Below, piece after piece: positions 16,897 to 25,448 of a stretch of DNA of 64,000 bases (position 1 is its first letter; each line of letters begins with the position of its first letter). The DNA lies in assembly GCF_001655685.1 (NCBI RefSeq), contig NZ_LYVF01000002.1, forward strand, positions 1 to 64,000, in the 5' to 3' direction. The stretch is from Desulfotomaculum copahuensis. GTDB taxonomy: Bacteria; Bacillota; Desulfotomaculia; Desulfotomaculales; Desulfovirgulaceae. Position numbers and translations under genes: made by a program. The notes beneath the pieces were generated by a model. It had not been told where the DNA came from. It saw nothing but the letters and a program-made list of their open reading frames with translations, and did not search any database.

Positions 16897-17231
16897 AGAT
16901 ACAACTCCTTGTCCGGTGGTCATTTGCTTGCGGTACAGTACGCTTTTGCCGCGGCCCGGAACCCCCCGGTACCGCCACATGAACCACGGAATGTTATGTG
17001 TATAAGGCAAAAGATGTTAGCGCGTCAACCAAGGGCCAAGCCTTTTAAACGTTGCAGCGGTTGCTGACGCGCCGGCGCCGGGAATACTGAACAAGTGCGG
17101 CACTACCGGAAACAGCGGGCTTATCGCTGTTCTTTGGCGAGGTCGCAGCGAACCTGCTCACGTAAAGCTGATTTACGTTTACTAATTATCCGCCGCCGAC
17201 CGAAAATCCTGCCGGCAGCGCCATATCAGGC
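16897..17231. other. Divergent intergenic region upstream of thrC and maoC
   Basis: No gene is seen. A sigma-H-like element and a TnpB-right-end-like repeat occupy the rest of the gap up to maoC at 17525. No thrC promoter of good consensus is evident. Confidence 0.35.
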
Positions 17232-17257
17232 AGGATTATCCCTTTGCACAGAGAATA
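17232..17257 (+). promoter_or_regulatory. Sigma-H-like promoter (AGGATTA ... GAGAAT)
   Basis: AGGATTA, 12 intervening bases and GAGAAT fit the Bacillus Spo0H consensus (AGGAWWT, then RGAAT). It points at maoC 270 bases downstream, with the repeat element in between. A related element occurs at 23734-23760. Sigma identity is inferred from consensus only. Confidence 0.45.
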
Positions 17258-17307
17258 TTCCGAATAATGATATAATCACCGGACGAGGACGGCAACTCCG
17301 CCGGGAA

Positions 17308-17517
17308 GCATGAATTTACGCCCGGGGAAATCCCGCCGGCGGGGGCGGGAAGCCGTCCAGTCATGGGTCGATGAGGCAGGAATTTCTTGACAGGGATGTT
17401 TTTCTGTCAAGACCGCCACGCCGCCTGCGGCGGTACAAACAGAGGAACGAAATCTATTTTCAGGGCGGAAGGGAACGGTCCTGACAGGGATACACATTCC
17501 CATAAAGAAAGGAACGG
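17308..17517 (+). mobile_element. Second TnpB-right-end-like structured repeat, forming the maoC leader
   Basis: It carries the same hairpin-GGTCGATGAGGCAGGA-hairpin order as the cas6 leader and ends in the same 17 bases (17501-17517) containing AAAGGAACGG, the maoC SD. Relative to the cas6 copy it has about 93 extra bases (17390-17481) between two TGACAGGGAT decamers, so something was inserted or duplicated within it. No transposase or tnpB remnant is visible. Confidence 0.5.
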
Positions 17518-17524
17518 TTTTTCC

Positions 17525-17956
17525 ATGCGTCATTTCACAACCTGGACCGATATGCAGGTGGGCGACAGCGTTACTTTTTACCGCACATTCACCGAAGGGG
17601 ACGTATCCACTTTCACCGGCGTCACCGGCGACTTCAACCCGATCCATGTGGACCCCGGCGCGGCCGCGCTGTGCGGTTTCAAAGACCGGGTGGTGCCCGG
17701 CCTGCTCACGGGCAGCATGCTCACCCACGCCGGCGGCACCCTTTTACCCGAGCCCTACCCGGCCGGGCGCATGTCCTTTCGCTTTCCGGCGCCGGTCTAC
17801 ATCGGCGACACCATCTGCGCACGCATCGAAGTAACAGAGAAGGATCCGGTGAAAAACAAGCTGACCCTGCGTATGATCTGCACCAACCAGCAGGGCCGGG
17901 TGGTGGTGGAAGGAGAGGTGTCCGGCAAGATCATCCCCATTTCCCACCGGCGGTAA
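17525..17956 (+). CDS. MaoC-like (R)-specific enoyl-CoA hydratase
   Basis: The 143-residue single hot-dog domain shows the hydratase-2 motif with the catalytic Asp and His in TGDFNPIHVDP (about residues 35-45), followed by GFKDRVVPGLLTGSM. Such enzymes hydrate trans-2-enoyl-CoA to (R)-3-hydroxyacyl-CoA, or act as dehydratases in fatty-acid or branched-acid metabolism. The ATG at 17525 is 7 bases after GGAACGG. It stands alone; no thiolase or CoA ligase adjoins it, so the pathway is unknown. Confidence 0.85.
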   Translation: MRHFTTWTDMQVGDSVTFYRTFTEGDVSTFTGVTGDFNPIHVDPGAAALCGFKDRVVPGLLTGSMLTHAGGTLLPEPYPAGRMSFRFPAPVYIGDTICARIEVTEKDPVKNKLTLRMICTNQQGRVVVEGEVSGKIIPISHRR

Positions 17957-18304
17957 CACCGGACCGGTTGCACCCGGCGAACCAAAAGTCCGGAACCGGG
18001 CGGCCGCAAGTTTAACCGGTCAAAACCACAGGCTGCGGTAACGTCAAAGCTGCTTTTAAACATAATACGGAACATCATATGTAAATGCATATTATCCCTT
18101 GCTGCAGCAAACCACCCCGCTATTGGACAGGCCGCAGAACAGTTGTTTCAAGCACTCACCATCCGGCAACCGGCGTTCCGTTCACCGGCTAGCAAGTCGC
18201 GGGTTTTCAAACGCCTTAATAAATCTTCACTTCCGCGCCGGGCGTGATCGGGCCTGTGCCTGCGCCGGTTTGGCATGTGCCTTTATAAATCGCCACCTCC
18301 CGGG
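17957..18304. other. Intergenic stretch with nothing recognised
   Basis: About 350 bases separate maoC from the DUF1540 promoter. No start-site-bearing frame, hairpin with a T-run or repeat was seen. Confidence 0.35.
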
Positions 18305-18328
18305 TATACTAAGCTACCGAGGAGGTGA
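18305..18328 (+). promoter_or_regulatory. -10 element TATACT and strong SD of the DUF1540 gene
   Basis: TATACTA (18305-18311) is followed by the SD GAGGAGGTGAG, six bases before the ATG. The -35 region (TTTATA at 18282-18287) is poor for sigma-A; a sporulation sigma factor with a TATACTA-type -10 is possible but unproven. Confidence 0.45.
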
Positions 18329-18333
18329 GAAAT

Positions 18334-18492
18334 ATGTCCAGAGTATCCAAATGCCATATTGAAGAATGCGTGCACAACAGCAACAAGGAATGCCTGGCCG
18401 ACGGTGGCATTGAGGTACGCTCTTCGGTGATGAACAAACAGGCCAGCCAGTCGGAACACACCTGCTGCGACACCTTTGCTCCAAAAGCGTAA
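18334..18492 (+). CDS. DUF1540-domain mini-protein
   Basis: The 52-residue product has the cysteine pattern of DUF1540: CHIEECVHNSNKEC at the N-terminus and CCDTF near the end. Members are small, probably metal-binding proteins common in clostridia; function unknown. A near-perfect SD (GAGGAGGTGAG) and a terminator immediately downstream support a real, separately transcribed gene. Confidence 0.85.
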   Translation: MSRVSKCHIEECVHNSNKECLADGGIEVRSSVMNKQASQSEHTCCDTFAPKA

Positions 18493-18502
18493 GGCGGTCT
18501 GT

Positions 18503-18539
18503 AATCCACCCGCGCCCTTGCCGCGCGGGTGGATTTTTG
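18503..18539 (+). terminator. Intrinsic terminator of the DUF1540 gene
   Basis: ATCCACCCGCGC pairs with GCGCGGGTGGAT around a seven-base loop, followed by TTTTTG. It starts 11 bases after the stop codon. Confidence 0.92.
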
Positions 18540-18746
18540 TGCCCGGGGGCGCATTAATCCGTCCGGAACAAATCAGGCGGGAGATACCCGCCTTAAAAAC
18601 ACCGTCATACCCGCCCGGCAGCCGGCATGGCAGCGGTAAAGCAGCTTGCGAGGCCGCCTTTGAGGTAAACGCTTGTACACCCCGCCTGCGAAGCCCCGCC
18701 TGGCGGACGGTTATTTGTGCGGGGTACAACGGAAAGGAGAGCTTCC

Positions 18747-19655
18747 ATGGAAGCCAAACACGTGGTCAGTGTCAGTCTGGGCTCGTCACAGCGGGATCAC
18801 CGGGTGGAAATGGAACTGCTGGGCCGGCACCTGCTGGTGGAGCGCCGTGGCGCGGACGGCGACCCGGCGCGGGCCGCCAGCTGGCTGCGGGAGCTGGACG
18901 GCCGGGTGGATGTGCTCGCCCTGGGCGGGGTGAATCTTTACCTCACCGCCGGCCGCCGGCGCTATCCGTTAAAAGACGGCATCCGCCTGGCCGCCGCCGT
19001 GCGTCGCACCCCCCTGGTGGACGGCAGCGGCATCAAAGCAAGCTGGGAAAGGCAAATCGTGCCCCGGCTGCAAAAACAACTGGGCTGGCCGCGCCCCGGG
19101 CAAACGGTGCTTTTCTCCTCCGTTCTGGACCGCTGGCCGCTGGCCGAGGCGCTGGCCGCCGCCGGCTGCCGCCTGCTCATCGGTGACGCCGCCTTTGCCC
19201 TGGGCCTGCCGCTCCCCTTCACCTCGCTGCGCCTGTTCGCCCTGGCCGCCGCAGCTGCCGCACCGCTCTTCTGCCGGCTGCCCATCGGCCTGCTCTATCC
19301 CACCGGCCGCCGGCAGGAGCAAATCCGGCCCCGCTTCCAGTCCCTTTACCGTCGCGCCGACATCCTGGCCGGGGATTTTCATTTTCTGCGCCGCCACCTG
19401 CCGCCCCGGCTGGACGGCAAATGCGTACTCACCAGCACGGTCACCGCCGCCGACCGGCGGGAACTGGCCGCCCGGGGCGTGCGCTGGCTGGTCACCACCG
19501 CCCCGGAAATGGCCGGCCGCTCTTTCGGCGCCAACGTGCTGGAAGCCGTCTGCGTGGCCCTGCTGGACATGGCGCCGGCGGAAATCGACCCCGCCCTGTA
19601 CCCGCCGCTGCTCCAAAAGGCTGGTCTGACCCCCGGCATCACCCGGCTGAACTGA
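18747..19655 (+). CDS. Conserved protein of the group annotated as quinate 5-dehydrogenase
   Basis: The 302-residue product begins KHVVSVSLGSSQRDHRVEMELLGRHLLVER and contains LALGGVNLYLTAGRRRYPLKDG; these match a widespread clostridial family that databases often name quinate 5-dehydrogenase. I see no clear Rossmann GxGxxG motif, so I doubt that name. AAGGAGAG precedes the ATG. The protein is rich in Ala, Leu and Arg and appears soluble. It lies between DUF1540 and glgP with no obvious operon partner. Function should be treated as unknown. Confidence 0.7.
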   Translation: MEAKHVVSVSLGSSQRDHRVEMELLGRHLLVERRGADGDPARAASWLRELDGRVDVLALGGVNLYLTAGRRRYPLKDGIRLAAAVRRTPLVDGSGIKASWERQIVPRLQKQLGWPRPGQTVLFSSVLDRWPLAEALAAAGCRLLIGDAAFALGLPLPFTSLRLFALAAAAAAPLFCRLPIGLLYPTGRRQEQIRPRFQSLYRRADILAGDFHFLRRHLPPRLDGKCVLTSTVTAADRRELAARGVRWLVTTAPEMAGRSFGANVLEAVCVALLDMAPAEIDPALYPPLLQKAGLTPGITRLN

Positions 19656-19878
19656 TTCCTATTCGACACGCACCGTAAACCGGGTTTTCCATCCCTTCCC
19701 GCGATCGCGGCAACCGGCCGGCCCGGACGCCGCCCGCCATACCACCGGGCTGTAACCGGTATACACGACTCCCGGCCGGCTTAACCGGAATTTAATCAAC
19801 ATATTCCTCCCCGTTACGAAGGAAAACGCTAATTTTAAATGAATATAATTACTTAAAAGACTGAAGCGAGGTTAAAAT

Positions 19879-22425
19879 ATGTACTTTTACCGCACTGTTT
19901 CCGTCGTGCCGCAGCTGCCGGAAAAAATCCGGCGTTTGCAGCAGCTGGCCTACAACCTCTGGTTCAGCTGGCAGCCGCAGGCACAGCAGCTGTTCAGCCG
20001 GATCAACCACACCCTTTGGGAACAGGTCAAGCACAACCCGGTGCTTTTCCTGCTCAGCGTCAGCCAGGAGGAACTGGAAAGGGCCGCCGGCAATGACGAT
20101 TACCTGGCGCAGTACGAGCGGGTGATGAAAGACCTGGACAATTACCTGTCCAATGAAACCTGGTTTGAATGCCAGTATCACGAGCTGCAGGACCGGGTGA
20201 TCGCCTATTTTTCCGCCGAATTCGGCGTGCATGAATCACATCCCACCTACTCCGGCGGTCTCGGCCTTTTAGCCGGCGACCACTGCAAGTCGGCCAGCGA
20301 TCTGGGGCTGCCCTTTGTCGGCGTGGGGCTGCTTTATAAAAACGGCTATTTCACCCAGCATATCAATCGCGACGGCTGGCAGGAGGCGCTCTACCCCTTT
20401 TTGAATTTCTACCAGATGCCGGTGGTGCCGGTGACCAATCCGGACGGCAGCGAACTGATCATCCCGGTGGACCTGCCCGGCCGCCAGGTCTATTTAAAAG
20501 TATGGCGCATGCAGGTGGGGCGGGTGCAGATCTACTTCCTGGACGCCGACGTACCCGGCAACAACCCGGAAGACCGGGCGCTGACCGGCCAGCTTTACGG
20601 CGGCGACCGGGAAACGCGCATTTCCCAGGAAATCCTGCTCGGCATCGGCGGGGTCAAGGCGCTGCGGCAAATGGGCATTCATCCCTGTGCCTGGCACATC
20701 AATGAAGGCCATCCGGCCTTTCTGCTCATCGAGCGGCTGCGGGAGATGGTCCGGGAGGGCGTAGAACTAAATACAGCCATGGAAGCCGTGCGCGCGAACA
20801 CGCTGTTCACCACCCATACGCCGGTGCCGGCCGGGCATGACGTTTTCAGCGCCGAAATGATTGACCGGTATTTCAGTTATTTATACAGCCAGCTGCATCT
20901 GGACCGGGAATCCTTTCTTCATCTGGGCTGGGACGAGGCCGGGGGGCAGTTCAACATGACCCTGCTGGCCCTGCGCCTGTCCAGTTACTGCAACGGCGTC
21001 AGCCGCCTGCACGGCCGGGTGACCAGGGAGATGTTCCAGCGCTTTTACCCCGGCATCCCCCTGGAGGAAGTGCCCATTTCCTCCGTCACCAACGGCGTTC
21101 ACAACCAGACCTGGCTGGCCCCGGAAATGCAGCAGCTTTTCGACCGCTACCTGGCTTCGGGCTGGCGGGAAAACAGCTGCATCATGGAAACCTGGGTGCG
21201 GGTATCCGATATCCCGGTCCAGGAATTGTGGGAAACACACAACAAATTGAAGGAAAAGATGATTCAAACGGCCCGGGCCAATATCCGCGAACAGCGCCTG
21301 CACAACCAGGAGCCGGCCCAGCGCATCCGGGAAGTGGAAAACTACCTGGACCCGGAAGTTTTGACCATTGGTTTCGCCCGCCGGTTCGCCACCTACAAGC
21401 GGGCCAACCTGCTGCTGCGGGACAGGGAACGCCTGGCCCGGCTGGTTTCCGATCCGGTGCAGCCGGTGCAGTTCATTTTTGCCGGCAAGTCGCACCCGGC
21501 CGACCGTCCGGGCCAGGAATTGATCAAACAGATATTCGACCTTACCCAGCAGGAGCCTTTTAAAGGACGCATCGTCCTGCTCGAGAATTACGATATCGGC
21601 CTGGCCCGCCGGCTGCTGCAGGGGGTCGACGTCTGGCTGAACACACCGCGCCGCCCGCTTGAGGCCAGCGGCACCAGCGGACAAAAGGCGGCCGTCAACG
21701 GAGTGCTCAACTGCAGTGTGCTGGACGGCTGGTGGCCGGAGGCATACAACGGGGAAAACGGCTTCGCCATCGGTGAAAACAGGGCCTACCCGGACGAGGA
21801 AAGCCAGGACCGGGACGACTGTTATTCCCTCTACGCCCTGCTGGAGGAAACGATCATCCCCCTGTACTACGATCAGGACGAAGCGGGTGTACCGCGGGCC
21901 TGGGTGGAAACCATGAAGCGCTCCCTGGAAACCATACCGCCGGTTTTCAGCACCGAACGCATGGTCAAGGAATACTGCGAACGTTTTTACGTGTCGGCCA
22001 TCCGGCGCAACAGCCATTTCACCCGGAATAACTATGCCGTGGCCGCCCAACTGCACGCTTACAAACAGCAGGTGCTGGAAAAGTGGCCCGGCGTGGCCAT
22101 TACCGGCATCAAGGCGGGCGATGTGAAAACATTGAATATAGGCGAACAGCTCAAGCTGGAGGCCAATGTGACGCTGGGCGGGCTGACGCCGACGGAGGTG
22201 AGCGTGGAAGTGGCTTACGGCGGCGTGGATGAAGGCGGCATGTACAACATCCGCCACAATGCCATGACCATGATCGAGCAGCTGCCGGACGGCAGCTACC
22301 GCTACGCCGCCGCCCTGGACCTGCCCCAGGGCACGTACGGCTACACGGTGCGCGTGCGCCCCTACCATCCGGATCTGGCGCACATCTTCGAAATCCCGCT
22401 GGTCACCTGGGCGCCGAATTTCTAA
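19879..22425 (+). CDS. glgP: Alpha-glucan phosphorylase (GT35)
   Basis: The enzyme releases glucose-1-phosphate from glycogen or maltodextrin with PLP. It is the short, thermophile/clostridial type (848 residues) with an N-terminal DUF3417 domain beginning LPEKIRRLQQLAYNLWFSW. Conserved segments are AEFGVHESHPTYSGGLGLLAGDH, HINEGHPAF, TNGVHNQTW and the PLP-lysine region SGTSGQKAAVNG (about residue 604), followed by LDGWWPEAYNGENGFAIG. The last 100 residues form an Ig-like extra strand region typical of this subgroup. SD: GAGG nine bases before the ATG. No other glycogen genes are in the window. Confidence 0.95.
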   Translation: MYFYRTVSVVPQLPEKIRRLQQLAYNLWFSWQPQAQQLFSRINHTLWEQVKHNPVLFLLSVSQEELERAAGNDDYLAQYERVMKDLDNYLSNETWFECQYHELQDRVIAYFSAEFGVHESHPTYSGGLGLLAGDHCKSASDLGLPFVGVGLLYKNGYFTQHINRDGWQEALYPFLNFYQMPVVPVTNPDGSELIIPVDLPGRQVYLKVWRMQVGRVQIYFLDADVPGNNPEDRALTGQLYGGDRETRISQEILLGIGGVKALRQMGIHPCAWHINEGHPAFLLIERLREMVREGVELNTAMEAVRANTLFTTHTPVPAGHDVFSAEMIDRYFSYLYSQLHLDRESFLHLGWDEAGGQFNMTLLALRLSSYCNGVSRLHGRVTREMFQRFYPGIPLEEVPISSVTNGVHNQTWLAPEMQQLFDRYLASGWRENSCIMETWVRVSDIPVQELWETHNKLKEKMIQTARANIREQRLHNQEPAQRIREVENYLDPEVLTIGFARRFATYKRANLLLRDRERLARLVSDPVQPVQFIFAGKSHPADRPGQELIKQIFDLTQQEPFKGRIVLLENYDIGLARRLLQGVDVWLNTPRRPLEASGTSGQKAAVNGVLNCSVLDGWWPEAYNGENGFAIGENRAYPDEESQDRDDCYSLYALLEETIIPLYYDQDEAGVPRAWVETMKRSLETIPPVFSTERMVKEYCERFYVSAIRRNSHFTRNNYAVAAQLHAYKQQVLEKWPGVAITGIKAGDVKTLNIGEQLKLEANVTLGGLTPTEVSVEVAYGGVDEGGMYNIRHNAMTMIEQLPDGSYRYAAALDLPQGTYGYTVRVRPYHPDLAHIFEIPLVTWAPNF

Positions 22426-22492
22426 CACAACCCGGACCGGTTTTACGCAGTTGTCATTCCCTGAGGAAGGCATACCGGCGCTGAAACACCAT

Positions 22493-22522
22493 CCGGCGGC
22501 CGGCGATAACGCCGGCCGCCGG
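22493..22522. terminator. Perfect 13-bp inverted repeat between convergent genes
   Basis: CCGGCGGCCGGCG and its exact complement flank an ATAA loop between the ends of glgP and the lysO pair. There is no T-run, so it is either a transcript end structure or a palindromic repeat. Confidence 0.55.
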
Positions 22523-22605
22523 TATGCACAAGGCGGCCCCGGTAAGACAATTCGAGGATTGCCGTGAAACCGCCCCGCAGATACGCGCCGGCGGTTCATC
22601 CCGCT

Positions 22606-23202
22606 TCAAAGCTTGATCAGCAGCGGCACCAGCACGGGCACCAGCGCCGACAGCAGGCTGCCGTTGATAAACGCGATTACTGTGGTGTCCGCGTCGGTAA
22701 CCCGGGCAATCAAAGGCAGGGTGGTATCCATGGTGGTGGCCCCCCCTGGTGCCACGGCCGCCAGTTTGCCCAACCGGGCGGCCAACCGGGGAATGAGCAG
22801 AAAAGCCAGCAGCTCCCGGGCCACATTGGTCAAAAAAGCCAGCGTACCGGTTTGCACATTGTATATTTTAGCCAGCAACACCCCGGAAAGACTGTACCAA
22901 CCAAAGCCGGCGCCGATAGCGCCGGCTTCGTTAAAAGGCAACCCGGTCAGAAAACCGCCGGCCGCGGCGCCGCCCACACTGCCGGCGGCCACCAGCGCCG
23001 GAACCAGCAGCGCCTTGAGCCCCAGGGACGGAATGCGCCGCCAGGTATCCCGCCGGCTGCCCAAATCCAGTCCAACGCCCAAAAGCAGGATACATAATGA
23101 AACAGTAGTCACGCTGTCCAAACCGCCAGCCCAACCGGCAGGAAGCAGCCAGCGCCCCGCCGCCGCGCCGAAAAGCACGGCGCCAATGATCAATCCGGTC
23201 AT
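22606..23202 (-). CDS. lysO: LysO-family exporter, C-terminal part (separate polypeptide)
   Basis: LysO/YbjE proteins export lysine in E. coli. This 198-residue membrane protein corresponds to the second part of full-length LysO (DUF340), with about six hydrophobic helices and the conserved GFGWYSLSGVLLAK and PGGATTMDTTLPL segments. It starts with an ATG overlapping the stop of the preceding half-gene (ATGA), so the two are translated as a coupled pair. Both reading frames are undamaged, which argues for a natural split rather than a frameshift. Confidence 0.8.
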   Translation of the reverse strand: MTGLIIGAVLFGAAAGRWLLPAGWAGGLDSVTTVSLCILLLGVGLDLGSRRDTWRRIPSLGLKALLVPALVAAGSVGGAAAGGFLTGLPFNEAGAIGAGFGWYSLSGVLLAKIYNVQTGTLAFLTNVARELLAFLLIPRLAARLGKLAAVAPGGATTMDTTLPLIARVTDADTTVIAFINGSLLSALVPVLVPLLIKL

Positions 23203-23543
23203 TGCCCATCCTCCTCCCCGCCGGACAAAACTGTTTTCCCGGCCGTCCCGGCCGTTTTTGCCGTCCGGGCGGTCCGCCGGCGGTTGTACAACAGGTGAGC
23301 GGCCTGAACCAGCAAAACGCTGCCGGCCACACTGGCGCCGGCCAGCACCAGCGCCTGCAGGCCCATTTGATCCAGATGCCGCAGCAGCATTTTATTCGCG
23401 CCCAGCTGCGCGCCCATCGAAGCCAGCAGGACAAAAAGCCCGGCCAGTATAATGCGCTGGTTGATTTTCGCCCCGCCGGCGGGGAGGGGGCGAATATAAC
23501 CCACCGCCACCCCGGTCAGCAGAAAAAACAACAACAGACTCAC
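23199..23543 (-). CDS. lysO: LysO-family exporter, N-terminal part (separate polypeptide)
   Basis: The 114-residue product has three hydrophobic helices and matches the N-terminal domain of LysO (segment INQRIILAGLFVLLASMGAQLG). A basic, threonine-rich tail (RRRTARTAKTAGTAGK) ends just where the second half begins. Translation begins with a GTG preceded by a G-rich tract. With its neighbour it forms a two-gene LysO operon; lysine as substrate is inferred from the family. Confidence 0.75.
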   Translation of the reverse strand: MSLLLFFLLTGVAVGYIRPLPAGGAKINQRIILAGLFVLLASMGAQLGANKMLLRHLDQMGLQALVLAGASVAGSVLLVQAAHLLYNRRRTARTAKTAGTAGKTVLSGGEEDGQ

Positions 23544-24084
23544 TGCGGTACCCCCCGAACCGGCTCCCGCCCGCAGGGCGTTCCCCCCGGCGTTTCACCA
23601 CGGCTGCAACCGTGTCAAATGTCAATATATTTAATTTTAACACATCACAACCGGCATTAGAAGATGCCGGCCGGCCAAAATAAACCATGTTTGGTGCCGC
23701 CATGCCGTACAATCATATCCAGCGGAAGCGGGCAGGAATTTTGCAACCGGAGCGCGAATATAAAATAGGTTTTGGACCATGCGGCAAATGCGGTGCCCGG
23801 TTTGCCGCGTACAAACCGGCGCGGTCCGCACCGGACTGGAAAAACCCGCCTGCCGCGGTGCCCGGCGTGCATTAAACAGCACGCGATATGGCAACCTTGC
23901 GCTCCGGGTGCGCTCCGGCGACCAAACGGCCGGTGAATTGATAAATAACGCTTTGCTTGACCACACCGGGACGGCTCCGGCAATTCCTTACGGCCCTCCG
24001 CCCCGCTGCAAAGAATACGCGGAACGTCGCGGTCGCTCCGGTGACCCCCGCTAATGTCACGTTTTAAAAAGGAGGCTCATTCTT
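23544..24084. other. 541-base divergent gap before the FMN oxidase gene
   Basis: It carries an AT-rich segment near 23615-23645, probably the lysO promoter area, and a sigma-H-like element at 23734-23760. No gene is supported. Confidence 0.4.
23734..23760 (+). promoter_or_regulatory. Sigma-H-like promoter (AGGAATT ... GCGAATA)
   Basis: AGGAATT at 23734 and GCGAATA at 23754 are spaced like the Spo0H consensus; the -10 has C instead of the preferred purine before GAAT. It lies 325 bases upstream of the FMN oxidase ATG. Confidence 0.4.
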
Positions 24085-25104
24085 ATGGATTGGAAGGAAT
24101 TACGCAATAACGCACGGGAAAAATTAAAGGGTTTCTGCCGGGTCTGCCCCGTCTGCGACGGGCGCGCCTGCGCCGGCGAAGTGCCGGGCATGGGCGGCAC
24201 GGGCACCGGCGCCTCCTTCCGGGCCAATGTGGAGGCGCTGGCCGCCCGCCGGCTGAACATGCGTACGCTGCATGCGGCCAAAAACCCGGACACCACCTGC
24301 CGGCTGTTCGGACGGGAGCTGTCCACGCCCGTCCTGGCCGCCCCGATGACCGGTGTTTCTTATAATATGGGCGGCGCTCTGACGGAAAAGGATTTCATCG
24401 GCATGATCATGGAAGGCAGCCGCCAGGCGGGCACGCTGGGCATGTCCGGTGACGGCGGCGACCCGGAATACTACAACGCCGGCCTGGAAGCGATTACTGC
24501 CGCGGGCGGCGGCATCCCGGTGATCAAGCCGCGCGCACAGGCGGCCGTCATCGAGCGGCTGCGCCGCGCCGAAGCGACCGGCGTGCCGGCGGCAGGCATG
24601 GATGTGGACGGCGCCGGACTGGTCACCATGGCCCTGTTCGGCCAACCGGTGGGCCCGAAACCGGCCGCCGAATTAAAGGAACTGGTGGCCGCCACCAGCC
24701 TGCCATTGATCATCAAAGGCATTATGACTGTTGATGAAGCGCTGCTCTGCGCCGACGCCGGCGCGGCCGCGATTGTGGTCTCCAACCACGGCGGGCGCAT
24801 CCTGGACCACACGCCGGGCGCGGCTGAAGTGCTGCCGGCGATCGCCCGGGCGGTCAAGGGCCGGTTGACCGTGCTGGCCGACGGCGGCGTGCGCTCCGGC
24901 GTGGATGTGCTCAAGCTGCTCGCCCTGGGGGCCGACGCCGTGCTGGTGGGCCGGCCGCTGGTCTGGGGCGCCTTCGGGGGCGGCGCCGCCGGGGTGCAAA
25001 TGGTGCTGGAAAGGTATACTAATGAGTTGAAGCAGGCCATGATTCTGACCGGCTGCGACTGCCTGCCGGATATTGACGACCGCGTCCTGCACGTCGCCGG
25101 CTGA
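24085..25104 (+). CDS. FMN-dependent alpha-hydroxy-acid oxidizing protein
   Basis: The 339-residue TIM-barrel protein belongs to the lactate oxidase/glycolate oxidase/isopentenyl isomerase-like FMN family. Visible are APMTGVSYNMGG, the catalytic His-Arg motif SNHGGRILDHTPG, and the FMN phosphate-binding ADGGVRSGVDVLKLLALGADAVLVGRPL. An N-terminal cysteine cluster (CRVCPVCDGRACAGEVPG) is typical of the clostridial subgroup and might bind a metal. AAAAAGGAGG is the SD. Electron acceptor and substrate are unknown. Confidence 0.85.
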   Translation: MDWKELRNNAREKLKGFCRVCPVCDGRACAGEVPGMGGTGTGASFRANVEALAARRLNMRTLHAAKNPDTTCRLFGRELSTPVLAAPMTGVSYNMGGALTEKDFIGMIMEGSRQAGTLGMSGDGGDPEYYNAGLEAITAAGGGIPVIKPRAQAAVIERLRRAEATGVPAAGMDVDGAGLVTMALFGQPVGPKPAAELKELVAATSLPLIIKGIMTVDEALLCADAGAAAIVVSNHGGRILDHTPGAAEVLPAIARAVKGRLTVLADGGVRSGVDVLKLLALGADAVLVGRPLVWGAFGGGAAGVQMVLERYTNELKQAMILTGCDCLPDIDDRVLHVAG

Positions 25105-25448
25105 GCACGGCCCGGCGCAAACGGGCAATTCCCGAAGTTCCCATACCGGTACCGGTTATGCAACAAGGCATCTTTACTGTAGCCGGGGCCGTTTTGATCA
25201 TACCGGCTGCCAAATTGAACAGACCCGCCGGCACATCCGGCCGTGACCGGAATATTGCCCACGGCCGAAGTGTCCGACTTAGCGGGGATTGCAGTAAAAT
25301 TCGGCAGACCGTTTTGATCCGGCCGGGACACAAAAAGGCACCGCCGTCCGGAGCGGGCGCACCGGTTGGTACATGCACGCCGGACGGCAGCGCCGGGCCG
25401 GGCCGGGCGAAATATTAAAACGGACTACGCTAGAAACGGGTGAGAGCC
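25105..25448. other. 344-base gap before the histidine kinase gene
   Basis: Nothing is recognised except an imperfect direct repeat around CCGTTTTGATC at 25190 and 25312. A promoter for the two-component operon is expected but no good consensus is seen. Confidence 0.35.

Noticed and set aside
20881-22599. 572-codon leftward frame opposite glgP
   Set aside because: Antisense shadow produced by high GC at third positions; the rightward frame has all GT35 motifs.
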